A stretch of 21,123 bases of DNA from Chloroflexota bacterium (GTDB taxonomy: Bacteria; Chloroflexota; Anaerolineae; Aggregatilineales; Phototrophicaceae), in the NCBI GenBank assembly GCA_003242205.1, contig QGUR01000036.1, positions 1 through 21,123 on the forward strand, written 5' to 3'. Numbering within the stretch: the first letter of the stretch is position 1; each line of letters begins with the position of its first letter. Below, one piece after another: positions 8,439 to 15,710 of the stretch. The position numbers were made by a program, and so were the translations under genes. The notes beneath the pieces were generated by a model. The model ran no database searches. It had not been told where the DNA came from and worked only from the letters and a program-made list of their open reading frames with translations.

Positions 8439-8452
8439 TCGACTCCTGTCGA
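8439..8452 (-). promoter_or_regulatory. Small hairpin presenting the FHA gene ribosome-binding site
   Basis: In the mRNA this reads TCGAC-AGGA-GTCGA: a perfect 5-bp stem whose tetraloop is the Shine-Dalgarno core, three bases before the start codon. It may modulate translation, or the DNA palindrome may be a protein site. Confidence 0.4.
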
Positions 8453-8483
8453 GTTGTTCGTTTCAGTGTGACAGCCAGTCGTT

Positions 8484-8522
8484 ATTATACCGCGTTTGCC
8501 CCTACTGACCAGCGATGGTCAG
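8484..8522 (-). promoter_or_regulatory. Promoter of the FHA regulator with dyad over the -35 box
   Basis: Read on the minus strand, TGGTCA (8511-8506), a 16-base spacer and a consensus TATAAT (8489-8484) form a promoter about 50 bp upstream of the FHA gene. A perfect 7-bp inverted repeat, CTGACCA-GCGA-TGGTCAG (8505-8522), covers the -35 box and also the last codons of the upstream gene. That layout suits a repressor or autoregulatory site. It could instead be a weak 3' hairpin of the upstream gene, but no U-tract follows. Confidence 0.55.
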
Positions 8523-9179
8523 CGTCACGGGGTCGGACTCGACATAGCCAACCCAAAGGCCCTGATCGCGATAAATCGGCGTTGGCACGATGCCCGGCGT
8601 TGGCAGAACCTGTCCCGGCGTAGTTGCGCGATAGTAGGCGCGAACCGAGGCATTGCCGCTGGTCACGGCAGGATCGACCAGCACATTGCCGTTCGGAAAT
8701 TCCGCCCGGTGAACGCAGCTCTGCCGTGGCGCGAGAAGCCGGATCATCGTTTCGGGGAAAGTTGCCGGATCGCTGGTTCGCGTGCCGCCGGTCGTCAGGC
8801 TGTTGGGCGGGTTGAAGATCAGGCCCAGCCCGCTGGTGCCGTTATCGCCGACGATAACCTGATTCGGGTCGTAAATGAACGGCACCGTGCCAAGCGACTC
8901 GTTGGTGACAACGATGGTGATGACCAGCATGCCTGCCGGATCGCTGGTGATCGGCCCGGCGCGTACGCGCAGGCTGAAGGGAGCCGTGGCTGCACGACCG
9001 ATGAGTGACTGGTGATTGCCCCGGTCGCTTGCTCTGGGCAGCCATTCACATGGCACACCCTCGTCAAAGCCCGGAATAACCGACGATGCCAGTCTGGGAA
9101 TCAGGTTCGGCCCTGCCAGCATGAGCAGCAGAATGAGCAGGAAAAGCCCGACAATGGCGTTTGGGCGTCCACCGCGCAT
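8502..9179 (-). CDS. Membrane-anchored extracytoplasmic protein of unknown function
   Basis: A 225-residue protein I do not recognise. An N-terminal hydrophobic segment (about 8-26, AIVGLFLLILLLMLAGPNL) is followed by a region rich in beta-type sequence, Pro, Thr and Asn (VRAGPITSDPAGMLVITIVVTNESLGTVPFIYDP). The tract suggests an extracellular Ig-like or DUF4352-like beta-sandwich, but this is only an impression. Two cysteines (CEWLP and QSCVHRAEF) could pair. The stop of miaA lies 9 bases upstream and the ribosome-binding site (GAAGG) is at the miaA end, so the two genes are probably co-transcribed. The pairing with miaA and yraN looks positional rather than functional. Confidence 0.7.
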   Translation of the reverse strand: MRGGRPNAIVGLFLLILLLMLAGPNLIPRLASSVIPGFDEGVPCEWLPRASDRGNHQSLIGRAATAPFSLRVRAGPITSDPAGMLVITIVVTNESLGTVPFIYDPNQVIVGDNGTSGLGLIFNPPNSLTTGGTRTSDPATFPETMIRLLAPRQSCVHRAEFPNGNVLVDPAVTSGNASVRAYYRATTPGQVLPTPGIVPTPIYRDQGLWVGYVESDPVTLTIAGQ

Positions 9180-9188
9180 AAGCCTTCG

Positions 9189-10124
9189 CTAGCCTTCCCT
9201 GTGTTCCAGCCAGTCCCGGATCATCTCGACCAGCGTCTCTGCCGGCGTCTCTTCGACGTCGAACCAGTGGATGCCGTCGTCGTGGCCGCGGAACCAGGTG
9301 TATTGCCGGCGGATGAAATCGCGGTTGGCGCGTTTTGTCGCCGCCAGCGCTGCTTCCAGCGAGCACTCGCCGCGCAGATGGGCCGCCAGTTGGCGGTAGC
9401 CCAGCCCGCTCATCGACGGGAGGTGCGGATCGTAGCCCGCAGCGAGCAATGCGCTGACCTCCTCAAGAAAACCGGCGCGCATCATGTCCTCCAGCCGGCG
9501 GTCGGCGCGCGCGTAGAGCCGTTCTCTGTTCATCGTCAAACCGAGCTGCAGAATATCATAGGGCGGCGGTTGCTTGTGTCGCTGGCCCGCGAGTGGCTGC
9601 CCGGTTGCGGCGACGATTTCAATAGCCCGTATCACACGCCGGGGATTGCGCTGGTCGATGTTTTCGAGCGCGGTTGGGTCGAGCGCCTGCAGTCTTTCGA
9701 CCACGGCGCCAAGCCCTTCGCGCGCTGCCAGTTGTTCCAGTTCGGCACGCAGCGCCGGGTTCGGCGGCACTTCGGGAATTGTCCAGCCTTCGACGACTGC
9801 GCTGATGTACTGGCCTGTGCCTCCAACGAGCAGCGGAAGGCGACCGCGCTGCCAGATGCCGTCAATTGCTCGATAGGCCAGCCGCTGAAATTCGGCGGCG
9901 GACAGCGTTTCGTCCGGTTCGACAACGTCGATCAAATGATGGGGGACGAGCGCCTGCTGCTCGGCGGTAGGTTTCGCCGTGCCGATGTCCATGTGACGAT
10001 AAATCTGGCGGCTGTCCGCGCTGACGATTTCGCCATTCAGCGCCTGCGCTACAGCAATCGCATAGGCTGTCTTGCCGACGGCTGTTGGGCCAAGGATGAC
10101 GACGAGCGGGGTTTTACCAGTCAA
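9189..10124 (-). CDS. miaA: tRNA dimethylallyltransferase MiaA
   Basis: A 311-residue enzyme that transfers a dimethylallyl group from DMAPP to N6 of A37 in tRNAs reading UNN codons (i6A37). The P-loop GPTAVGKT is at residues 12-19, the catalytic/substrate motif DSRQIYRHMDIGTAKPT begins at Asp37, and HHLIDV, GGTGQYISAVVEGW, NPRRVIRAIEIV and RRQYTWFRG follow in the usual order. I chose the TTG at 10124 because GGAGAA lies about 8 bases upstream and the length matches the family. The ATG at 10175 would add 17 unlikely residues and overlap yraN by 62 bases. With the TTG start the overlap is 11 bases. DMAPP links this enzyme loosely to the mevalonate cluster nearby. Confidence 0.95.
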   Translation of the reverse strand: MTGKTPLVVILGPTAVGKTAYAIAVAQALNGEIVSADSRQIYRHMDIGTAKPTAEQQALVPHHLIDVVEPDETLSAAEFQRLAYRAIDGIWQRGRLPLLVGGTGQYISAVVEGWTIPEVPPNPALRAELEQLAAREGLGAVVERLQALDPTALENIDQRNPRRVIRAIEIVAATGQPLAGQRHKQPPPYDILQLGLTMNRERLYARADRRLEDMMRAGFLEEVSALLAAGYDPHLPSMSGLGYRQLAAHLRGECSLEAALAATKRANRDFIRRQYTWFRGHDDGIHWFDVEETPAETLVEMIRDWLEHREG

Positions 10125-10485
10125 GCGCGTTCTCCGCGTGTTCGATGAGCGGCGGCGCGGATGGGCGCAGCCCAACCGCTACGATATCGACGCGCCAGTT
10201 TGCGTCCTCCAGCTCATGCTCGCTCAGGTAGGCATGTGCCAGTCGCGCCAGCCGCTCCTGCTTGACGGGGCCAACACTCTCGAACGCCGCCGCAGTTGCG
10301 CCACCGGAACGCGCGCGCACCTCGACAAAAACCAGCGTTTCGCCATGCCGGGCGATAATGTCAATCTCGCCCTGACGGCAACGCCAGTTCGTTTCGACAA
10401 TGCGATAGCCGCGCTGATGTAAATATTCCGCAGCGGCGCGTTCGGCCTGCGCTCCGCGCTCCCGGCGCTGGGTCATCGTTTGCAA
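10114..10485 (-). CDS. yraN: UPF0102 (YraN-like) endonuclease-fold protein
   Basis: A 123-residue member of the YraN/UPF0102 family, which has a restriction-endonuclease-like fold and no firmly known role. Conserved features are the N-terminal GAQAERAAAEYLHQRGYRIVETNWR, the GEIDIIARHGETLVFVEVRARS core (Glu-Asp...Glu-x-Arg metal-type residues) and RVDIVAV. The start is ambiguous: a TTG at 10485 lies 4 bases after AAGGAG (10490-10495), while an ATG at 10476 is 13 bases away. Both give the full conserved domain. It is the first gene of the yraN-miaA group and is divergent from hppA. Confidence 0.9.
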   Translation of the reverse strand: MQTMTQRRERGAQAERAAAEYLHQRGYRIVETNWRCRQGEIDIIARHGETLVFVEVRARSGGATAAAFESVGPVKQERLARLAHAYLSEHELEDANWRVDIVAVGLRPSAPPLIEHAENALDW

Positions 10486-10523
10486 AAGTCTCCTTCAAAT
10501 GTGGGCGAAATAAGGTGTTAATT

Positions 10524-10531
10524 AGTATAAT
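10524..10531. promoter_or_regulatory. Candidate divergent -10 region between yraN and hppA
   Basis: An AT-rich patch contains a perfect TATAAT on the plus strand (10526-10531) and TATACT on the minus strand (10529-10524). Neither has a recognisable -35 at normal spacing. The position, about 145 bp before hppA and 40 bp before yraN, fits a divergent promoter. If it serves hppA, the 5' leader is about 140 bases. Confidence 0.35.
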
Positions 10532-10674
10532 GCTAGCGCCCTTCCGGGCATGTCTTGTTTCCACTACTGGCTACACACAAATACCATGTCCTGGTTGGTT
10601 GTGTTTCATTATGGCTCGGGTTGCAGCGGGGCGTGTTTGTGCCGCGCTGCCAGCTCTATCTCTGGAGAGGATAC

Positions 10675-12768
10675 ATGGATTTTATCATAGCCAACGCGAA
10701 TTGGGTTTCGCTCGTCGTCAGCGTCTTCGGCGTCGTGTTTGCGCTTGTGCTAAGAAGCTGGATTCTTTCACAGGACAGCGGCAACGAACGCATGATGAAG
10801 ATTTCTGGCGCGGTCCAGAAGGGGGCGCAGGCATTTCTGTCCCGTGAGTATCGCGCCGTTGCGATTTTCGTCGGTGTGGTCGCCGTGCTGCTGCTGGTGC
10901 TGGGCCTGCTGCCCGGCAGCGGCATGAGTCCGTGGACGGTGCTGGCCTTCGTTTCCGGCGCGGTTGCTTCGGCGCTCGCCGGTTACATCGGCATGAACGT
11001 CGCTGTACGTTCCAATGTCCGCACGGCGGCGGCGGCTTCTCGGAGCCTCAATCAGGGTCTGCGCGTGGCGTTCGCCAGCGGGACCGTCATGGGAACGATG
11101 GTTGTGGCGCTGGCGCTGCTCGGCATCAGCATTCTGATCTTCGTGCTCAACAGCGTGATTCCAGACCGCGCAGCGGCGGCGAACGCGCTGGCGGGCTTCG
11201 GCTTTGGCGCGACCTCCATCGCCATCTTCGCTCGTGTCGGCGGCGGTATCTTTACCAAGGCGGCGGACGTTGGAGCTGACCTCGTGGGCAAGACCGAGGC
11301 CAATATTCCCGAAGATGACCCGCGCAATCCGGCTGTGATCGCCGACAATGTGGGCGACAACGTGGGTGACGTCGCGGGAATGGGCTCGGACCTGTTCGAA
11401 AGCTATGCGAGTTCGATCATTGCTGCCATCGCCATCGCAACGCTGGGGCAGGGCGTCGCTGCCGACCGCATCGCCGCGGGCGCAGCGTTTCCGTTGCTGG
11501 TGGCGGCGGCCGGTTTGCTGATCGGGGTCGGCTGCACCTATCTGGTGCGTACTGAAGAAAATGCCACTCAGGAAAACCTGCTGGCCAGCCTGCGCCGGGG
11601 CGTTTACACCGCCAGCGCGCTGGTCGTGGTCGCCGTGGTGGTTCTTGGGCTGCTGCTTGATCTCGGTCTGGGCGTTGTGATCGCTACCATTGCCGGCCTC
11701 GCCGCGGGCGTGGCAATCGGTTATTCGACCGAATACTTCACGTCGGATACTTATCGTCCGACTCAGGAGCTGGCTGAAAGCTCGACGGGTGGCCCGGCCA
11801 TCATTATCATTCGCGGTCTGGCGCTTGGCATGCGCAGCACGGTTCCGCCTGTGGCGATCGTCGTGGTGGCAGTGCTCATCGCGGCCTATGCAGCGGGCCT
11901 GTATGGCGTCGCAATGGCGGCGGTAGGCATGTTGGCGACGCTCGGTATCACGCTGGCGACGGACGCTTACGGCCCGGTGGCCGACAACGCGGGCGGTATC
12001 GCCGAAATGGCCGAGCTGGAAGACACGGTTCGCGAGCGTACTGACGCGCTTGACAGCCTCGGCAATACGACCGCCGCGACCGGCAAGGGCTTTGCCATCG
12101 GTAGCGCCGTCATGACTGCACTCGCGCTAACCTCGGCGTTTGTGACGGCGACAGGTATGGGCACTGAGGTCAACATCCTCGATCCGCGCCTGTCAACCGG
12201 CCTGCTGATCGGCGCGGTGCTGCCTTTCCTGTTCAGCGCGCAGACCATGCTGGCGGTCGGCAAGGCCGCGCAACAGATCGTGGTTGAGGTGCGCCGCCAG
12301 TTCCGGGAAATTCCCGGTCTGATGGAAGGCAAGGCTGATCCGGATTATGAAACCTGCGTTGCGATCAGCACCGACAGCGCCATCCGCGAGATGGTCGCGC
12401 CTGCGGCCATCGCCGTGGCGACGCCGATCGTTATCGCGCTGCTGGCGATCATCGGCCGTGGTGGCAACGTGATCGGCAATTTCGTCGGCGTGGAAACGCT
12501 GATTGGCGTGCTGCTTGGTTCGTTGATTTCCGCCTTCACGCTGGCTGTTATGATGGCCAATTCGGGCGGCGCGTGGGACAACGCCAAGAAGTACATCGAG
12601 CGCGGCAATCTGGGCGGCAAGGGCAGCGATGCCCACAAGGCGGCGGTCGTCGGCGACACGGTGGGCGACCCGTTCAAGGATACCTCCGGCCCGTCGCTGA
12701 ACATCCTGCTGAAGCTGCTGGCGATTGTATCGCTGGTGATCGCGCCGTTGCTGGCGACCGGCGCTTAA
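10675..12768 (+). CDS. hppA: K+-dependent membrane-bound ion-translocating pyrophosphatase
   Basis: A 697-residue integral membrane pump that couples pyrophosphate hydrolysis to H+ and/or Na+ export. The substrate-binding signature DVGADLVGKTE is at residues 198-208, followed by EDDPRNPAVIADNVGDNVGDVAGMGSDLFESY. The GNTTAATGKG motif (463-472) has Ala467 and Gly470, the K+-dependent type; K+-independent pumps carry Lys and Thr there. Glu242 in DLFES is placed as in Na+-PPases and bacterial K+-dependent H+-PPases, not as in plant H+-PPases, so the transported ion cannot be settled. The ATG at 10675 follows GGAGAGG (10664-10670). The frame is open upstream to 10555 but has no family similarity there. 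The gene is monocistronic and ends at a strong terminator. Confidence 0.95.
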   Translation: MDFIIANANWVSLVVSVFGVVFALVLRSWILSQDSGNERMMKISGAVQKGAQAFLSREYRAVAIFVGVVAVLLLVLGLLPGSGMSPWTVLAFVSGAVASALAGYIGMNVAVRSNVRTAAAASRSLNQGLRVAFASGTVMGTMVVALALLGISILIFVLNSVIPDRAAAANALAGFGFGATSIAIFARVGGGIFTKAADVGADLVGKTEANIPEDDPRNPAVIADNVGDNVGDVAGMGSDLFESYASSIIAAIAIATLGQGVAADRIAAGAAFPLLVAAAGLLIGVGCTYLVRTEENATQENLLASLRRGVYTASALVVVAVVVLGLLLDLGLGVVIATIAGLAAGVAIGYSTEYFTSDTYRPTQELAESSTGGPAIIIIRGLALGMRSTVPPVAIVVVAVLIAAYAAGLYGVAMAAVGMLATLGITLATDAYGPVADNAGGIAEMAELEDTVRERTDALDSLGNTTAATGKGFAIGSAVMTALALTSAFVTATGMGTEVNILDPRLSTGLLIGAVLPFLFSAQTMLAVGKAAQQIVVEVRRQFREIPGLMEGKADPDYETCVAISTDSAIREMVAPAAIAVATPIVIALLAIIGRGGNVIGNFVGVETLIGVLLGSLISAFTLAVMMANSGGAWDNAKKYIERGNLGGKGSDAHKAAVVGDTVGDPFKDTSGPSLNILLKLLAIVSLVIAPLLATGA

Positions 12769-12792
12769 CCCGGAGAACCGGATGTGAATCAA

Positions 12793-12827
12793 AAGGGCGG
12801 CTCGTTATCGAGCCGCCCTTCTTTTAG
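12793..12827. terminator. Bidirectional terminator between hppA and the mevalonate cluster
   Basis: A perfect 12-bp stem pairs AAGGGCGGCTCG (12793-12804) with CGAGCCGCCCTT (12809-12820) around a TTAT loop. CTTTTAG follows on the plus strand, and the minus strand ends in TTTTGATT, so it can stop transcription from both convergent units. Confidence 0.88.
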
Positions 12828-13139
12828 TCAGTTTCGGGGAAGGACCGGGCGAAACTTATAACCGTAGACGATGACACCTTTAGGGCCTTCGGTGGTCAAC
12901 CTGCGGGTGACCATCTCAACGCGGTCGCCAATCGCGACTGGCCCATCGACGTCGGTGATCTGAGCGGTGATGATCGGGCCTTCATCAAGCCGGACCAGGG
13001 CCAGAACGTACGGGCTTTGCTCCTCAAAGCCTTCCGGCGGGTCCTGAACAACCGTGTAGCTGTAAATCTCTCCGGTTCCGGAAAACGCAAATCGTTCGCC
13101 CGGAGGCAGGCTGGCATCTTTCTGAGGTAGCGTCACCAT
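12828..13139 (-). CDS. DUF35 OB-fold protein (CoA-binding partner of thiolase/HMG-CoA synthase)
   Basis: A 103-residue protein matching only the OB-fold half of DUF35 proteins: FAFSGTGEIYSYTVV, GFEEQSPYVLALVRLDEGP, TAQITDVD, IGDRVEMVTRRL and IVYGYKFRP are all characteristic. In the archaeal thiolase/HMG-CoA synthase complex, a DUF35 protein bridges the two enzymes and helps form a shared CoA-binding site that channels acetoacetyl-CoA. Usual family members also carry an N-terminal rubredoxin-like zinc ribbon; here that part is a separate ORF just upstream (stop and start separated by 2 bases), so the two are surely translationally coupled. There are no cysteines. It is the last gene of the mevalonate cluster, ending at the shared terminator. 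Confidence 0.88.
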   Translation of the reverse strand: MVTLPQKDASLPPGERFAFSGTGEIYSYTVVQDPPEGFEEQSPYVLALVRLDEGPIITAQITDVDGPVAIGDRVEMVTRRLTTEGPKGVIVYGYKFRPVLPRN

Positions 13140-13141
13140 AG

Positions 13142-13318
13142 CTACCGGCCCGCTACCATGGCGTGTTCCCGGTTCGACGCTGCCGGGCGCGGCGCTGTCC
13201 GCACGATTTCAACAGCCGGGGCAGGCCGAGTCTGCAGGCAAACTTCACCGTTCTGGAACCGCATCCCCTCAAGACGATAGCGCTGTGAATTCATACGCCA
13301 GTGACGTGAAATCTGCAT
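13142..13318 (-). CDS. 58-residue DUF35 N-terminal segment, zinc ribbon lost
   Basis: A very small ORF whose start, MQISRHWRMNSQRYRLEG, matches the N-terminal helix of DUF35 zinc-ribbon/OB-fold proteins. In the family this is followed by CxxCG and a second Cys pair; here the sequence reads MRFQNGEVCLQTRPAP with a single cysteine, so zinc cannot be held in the usual way. The tail (VRTAPRPAASNREHAMVAGR) looks disordered. The ATG at 13318 has GAGAGG upstream, and the OB-fold gene starts 2 bases after the stop codon. It may be a real small partner peptide, or the relic of a single gene split by a mutation. It has its own candidate promoter with two operator-like repeats. Confidence 0.7.
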   Translation of the reverse strand: MQISRHWRMNSQRYRLEGMRFQNGEVCLQTRPAPAVEIVRTAPRPAASNREHAMVAGR

Positions 13319-13376
13319 GTTGGATACCTCTCGCTTACGTTCAATTGCTTGTGCGATTCCGCACGATTTGCCTCGC

Positions 13377-13441
13377 ATTGTAGGTTTCTGGCGCTATCAA
13401 AACCTATCAGGGGCGGCCTGAGAGCTATCAAACGCTCTCGT
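13377..13441 (-). promoter_or_regulatory. Candidate promoter and two tandem-hexamer sites before the DUF35 pair
   Basis: Two operator-like sites lie upstream of the 58-residue gene. On the plus strand they read GCTATC-AAAA-CCTATC-AG (13393-13410) and GCTATC-AAAC-GCTCTC-GT (13424-13441). Their starts are 31 bp apart, about three helical turns. A -10 box TACAAT (13382-13377 on the minus strand) lies 10 bp downstream of the first site, and no good -35 is present, as expected for an activator-dependent promoter. The second site also contains the inverted repeat GAGAGC/GCTCTC (13420-13439). Confidence 0.55.
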
Positions 13442-13457
13442 AAACCGCTGTTTTCGT

Positions 13458-14615
13458 TCAAACCAGCGCCTGTAGAACGTGGGTTACCGCAGTGCTTCCA
13501 AGCCCGCCAAGACTCTGAATCAGCGCCGTGCGCGCGCCCGATACCTGATTCGGACCGGCCTCGCCACGCAGTTGCAGACAGGCTTCAACTGCCTGATAGA
13601 CGCCGGCAGCGCCGACCGGGTTGCCGCGACTTTTCAGACCGCCGAAGGTGCTGATCGGCAGCCTGCCATCCAGACCAATCGCGCCCTCCTGTGCCAGGCG
13701 CCAGCCCTGTCCGCGTTCGGCGAACCCGCAGGCTTCCAATGACAGCGCCGCCAGAATGGTGAAGGCGTCGTGCAGTTCGAACAGATTGACGTCATCCGGG
13801 CTGATGCCGGCCTGAGCATAGGCCAGGCTGGCCGATTGGCTGGCAGCGCTCAGGAACAGCATGTCCTGGCGATCCTGCAGGGCAAACCGGCTCGTGGCGA
13901 CGGCGCTTGCGCTCAGCCGTACCGGATGCGGCGAGAGGTCAGCCGCCCGTTCGGCGGTTGTCAGCACAACCGCCGCCGCGCCATCTGCGTCGGGCGCGCT
14001 GTCGAACAGGCCAACAGGTTCGGCTACCATCGGTGAACGCGCGAAACTGCCCGGTTTGAGGGTGTTGCGGAACATGGCATTGGCATTCTTCGAGCCGTTA
14101 GCGTGCGCGTTAACGCTAAAGCCCTCGAATGCGCTCAGTTCCACGCCGTATTCCTCCATGTAACGGCGCATGAGCAGCGCCGCCAGCGCGGTCAGCGTTG
14201 CGCCGTGGATTGCTTCGTAATCCGCATCGAGCGCGGTATTGCGCGCGCGTACGCGCGCGCTGCCCAGCATGTCCGTTGACTTTTCGACGCCGACGACAAT
14301 GGCTGTGTCCACTGCGCCGGAGGCAACGGCCAGATAACCCGCGCGTAGGGCGGCCCCACCCGAAGCATCAGCGGCGTCGACAGCCCAGGCTTCAATCCCC
14401 GCTAGACCAGCATGGTCTGCTATTAACGCGCCGAGATGAGACTGGCTGCTGATAGTCGCGCCGAAGGCGTTGCCTACGTAGAGCGCGTCAACCTGATCCG
14501 TGCCGGCGTCTTCCAGCGCGGCGTGGATGGCATCGGTTGCGAGCGAGCGCAGGCTGCTTTCCCAGTGTTCTCCGACCGGCGTCTGTCCGACGCCAATAAT
14601 GGCAACATCACGCAT
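13458..14615 (-). CDS. Archaeal-type thiolase homologue with substituted catalytic residues
   Basis: A 385-residue thiolase-fold protein of the archaeal acetoacetyl-CoA thiolase/SCP-x-like branch, directly downstream of HMG-CoA synthase. Family landmarks are MRDVAIIGVGQTPVGEHW, ALYVGNAFG, SHLGALIADHAGL, ASGGAALRAGYLAVASG, VVGVEKSTD, ELHDAFTI and GGLKSRGNPVGAAGVYQ. The nucleophile, normally Cys in the E-A-A-C-A-S-G-G motif, is Asp83 (GAT at 14369-14367). The His of GHPxGATG is Asn332. His282 (ELHDAF) is kept. A normal acyl-enzyme cannot form, so it is either a scaffold for the HMG-CoA synthase/DUF35 complex or does other chemistry. The ATG at 14615 is chosen because GAGGA lies at the right distance; the TTG at 14621 is too close to it. 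The gap to HMG-CoA synthase is 2 bases. Confidence 0.88.
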   Translation of the reverse strand: MRDVAIIGVGQTPVGEHWESSLRSLATDAIHAALEDAGTDQVDALYVGNAFGATISSQSHLGALIADHAGLAGIEAWAVDAADASGGAALRAGYLAVASGAVDTAIVVGVEKSTDMLGSARVRARNTALDADYEAIHGATLTALAALLMRRYMEEYGVELSAFEGFSVNAHANGSKNANAMFRNTLKPGSFARSPMVAEPVGLFDSAPDADGAAAVVLTTAERAADLSPHPVRLSASAVATSRFALQDRQDMLFLSAASQSASLAYAQAGISPDDVNLFELHDAFTILAALSLEACGFAERGQGWRLAQEGAIGLDGRLPISTFGGLKSRGNPVGAAGVYQAVEACLQLRGEAGPNQVSGARTALIQSLGGLGSTAVTHVLQALV

Positions 14616-14617
14616 GG

Positions 14618-15706
14618 TCAATTCCTCAAAAGGCCGCGGTAGCGGCAGTAGGTTCCATAATCAATCAACGTGCGGCGGGCGATGTAGTCGCGGGTTTTGG
14701 GCGCGCGTTCGGCCATTCCCCGAATGCGTTCGGTGACCAGCAGATCGAAGGCGTCCGAACCTGCCCCGCTGCCATAGCTCACCATCAGAATACGGTCGCC
14801 CGGTTCGGCAATATCCAGAATGGCGGTCAGCCCCAGCATGCAGGAACCGGAATAAACGTTGCCGACTTCTCCGGCCAGCAGCCCGGGTTTAATCTGCTCG
14901 GCGCTGAATCCGAGCATGGTCGCCGCGCGCTGCGGGAATTTGACGTTGGGCTGGTGGAAAACGGCATACGTGTAGTCAGACGCCGAAGTGCCCATCAGTT
15001 CCATCAGCGTTCGCGCTGCCGTAAGCGTATGATTGAAGTACGCCGGTTCGCCCGTGAACCGTTCGCCGTGGCTGGGATAGCTTTCGTCTGCCCGCCGCCA
15101 GAAATCCGGCGTATCGGTGACGAAGCTGTAGCTACCCTGATAAACGGCGCATGCTTCATCCGCCGGGCCGATGATGAACGCCGCGCCGCCGGACGCAGCC
15201 GTGTATTCCAGCGCGTCTCCGGGCCGGGATTGCGCCGTATCCATGCCAATGCTCAAGGTATACGCGCCCATGCCGCTGCCTACCAGACCAATCGACGCCT
15301 GAACTGCTTCAGTGCCGGCCTTGCACGCGAACTCCCAGTCCGCGGCCTGAATGTTGGGCGACGCGCCGATGCTTTCGGCGACAATGGTGCTGGTGGGTTT
15401 GACCGCGTAAGGGTGGCTTTCGCTGCCAACCCAGACGGCCCGAATCTGGCGCACATCAATTTGCGCGCGCGCCAGCGCATTACGGGCGGCTTCGATGGAC
15501 ATCGTGGTGACGTCCTCGTCGGGGCCGGCGACCGCTTTTTCCGTTACCGGGCTGGGGCTAAGGCCGTTGGTCCAGATGCGAGAGACTTCGGAACCGGGCA
15601 GACGATAACGTGGCACGTAAGCGCCGTAACCCACGATGCCGACCTGCCGGTCAGGCCGTAGCAGATAGGTTGAGCGGCCGTGATGGTTGTTGGTGTTGTG
15701 TTCCAT
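14618..15706 (-). CDS. Archaeal-type hydroxymethylglutaryl-CoA synthase
   Basis: A 362-residue enzyme that condenses acetyl-CoA with acetoacetyl-CoA to HMG-CoA, the second step of the mevalonate pathway. It belongs to the archaeal type, not the MvaS type of Firmicutes: VGIVGYGAYVPRYRL, GPDEDVTTMSIEAARNAL, GSESHPYAVKPTSTIVAESIGA, DWEFACKAGTEA and GDALEYTAASGGAAFIIG. The catalytic residues are intact: Glu96, Cys128 and His251 (FHQPNVKFP). About 20 residues precede the conserved start (MEHNTNNHHGRSTYLLRPDR), longer than archaeal relatives. The ATG at 15706 lies 4 bases after the HMG-CoA reductase stop and AGGAAA lies about 9 bases upstream. It sits between reductase and thiolase, as expected for a coordinated module. 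Confidence 0.94.
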   Translation of the reverse strand: MEHNTNNHHGRSTYLLRPDRQVGIVGYGAYVPRYRLPGSEVSRIWTNGLSPSPVTEKAVAGPDEDVTTMSIEAARNALARAQIDVRQIRAVWVGSESHPYAVKPTSTIVAESIGASPNIQAADWEFACKAGTEAVQASIGLVGSGMGAYTLSIGMDTAQSRPGDALEYTAASGGAAFIIGPADEACAVYQGSYSFVTDTPDFWRRADESYPSHGERFTGEPAYFNHTLTAARTLMELMGTSASDYTYAVFHQPNVKFPQRAATMLGFSAEQIKPGLLAGEVGNVYSGSCMLGLTAILDIAEPGDRILMVSYGSGAGSDAFDLLVTERIRGMAERAPKTRDYIARRTLIDYGTYCRYRGLLRN

Positions 15707-15710
15707 AGGC

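Noticed and set aside
8905..10148. Long plus-strand open frames opposite miaA, such as 9012-10148
   Set aside because: They are antisense shadows of a GC-rich genuine gene: no family motifs, Arg/Cys-rich composition, and no ribosome-binding site.
10555..10674. N-terminal extension of the pyrophosphatase from 10555
   Set aside because: The extra 40 residues do not resemble the family, and GGAGAGG precedes the ATG at 10675.
12793..12820. Possible small RNA or attachment site in the palindrome after hppA
   Set aside because: A perfect GC-rich stem with T-tracts on both strands between convergent genes is simply a bidirectional terminator.
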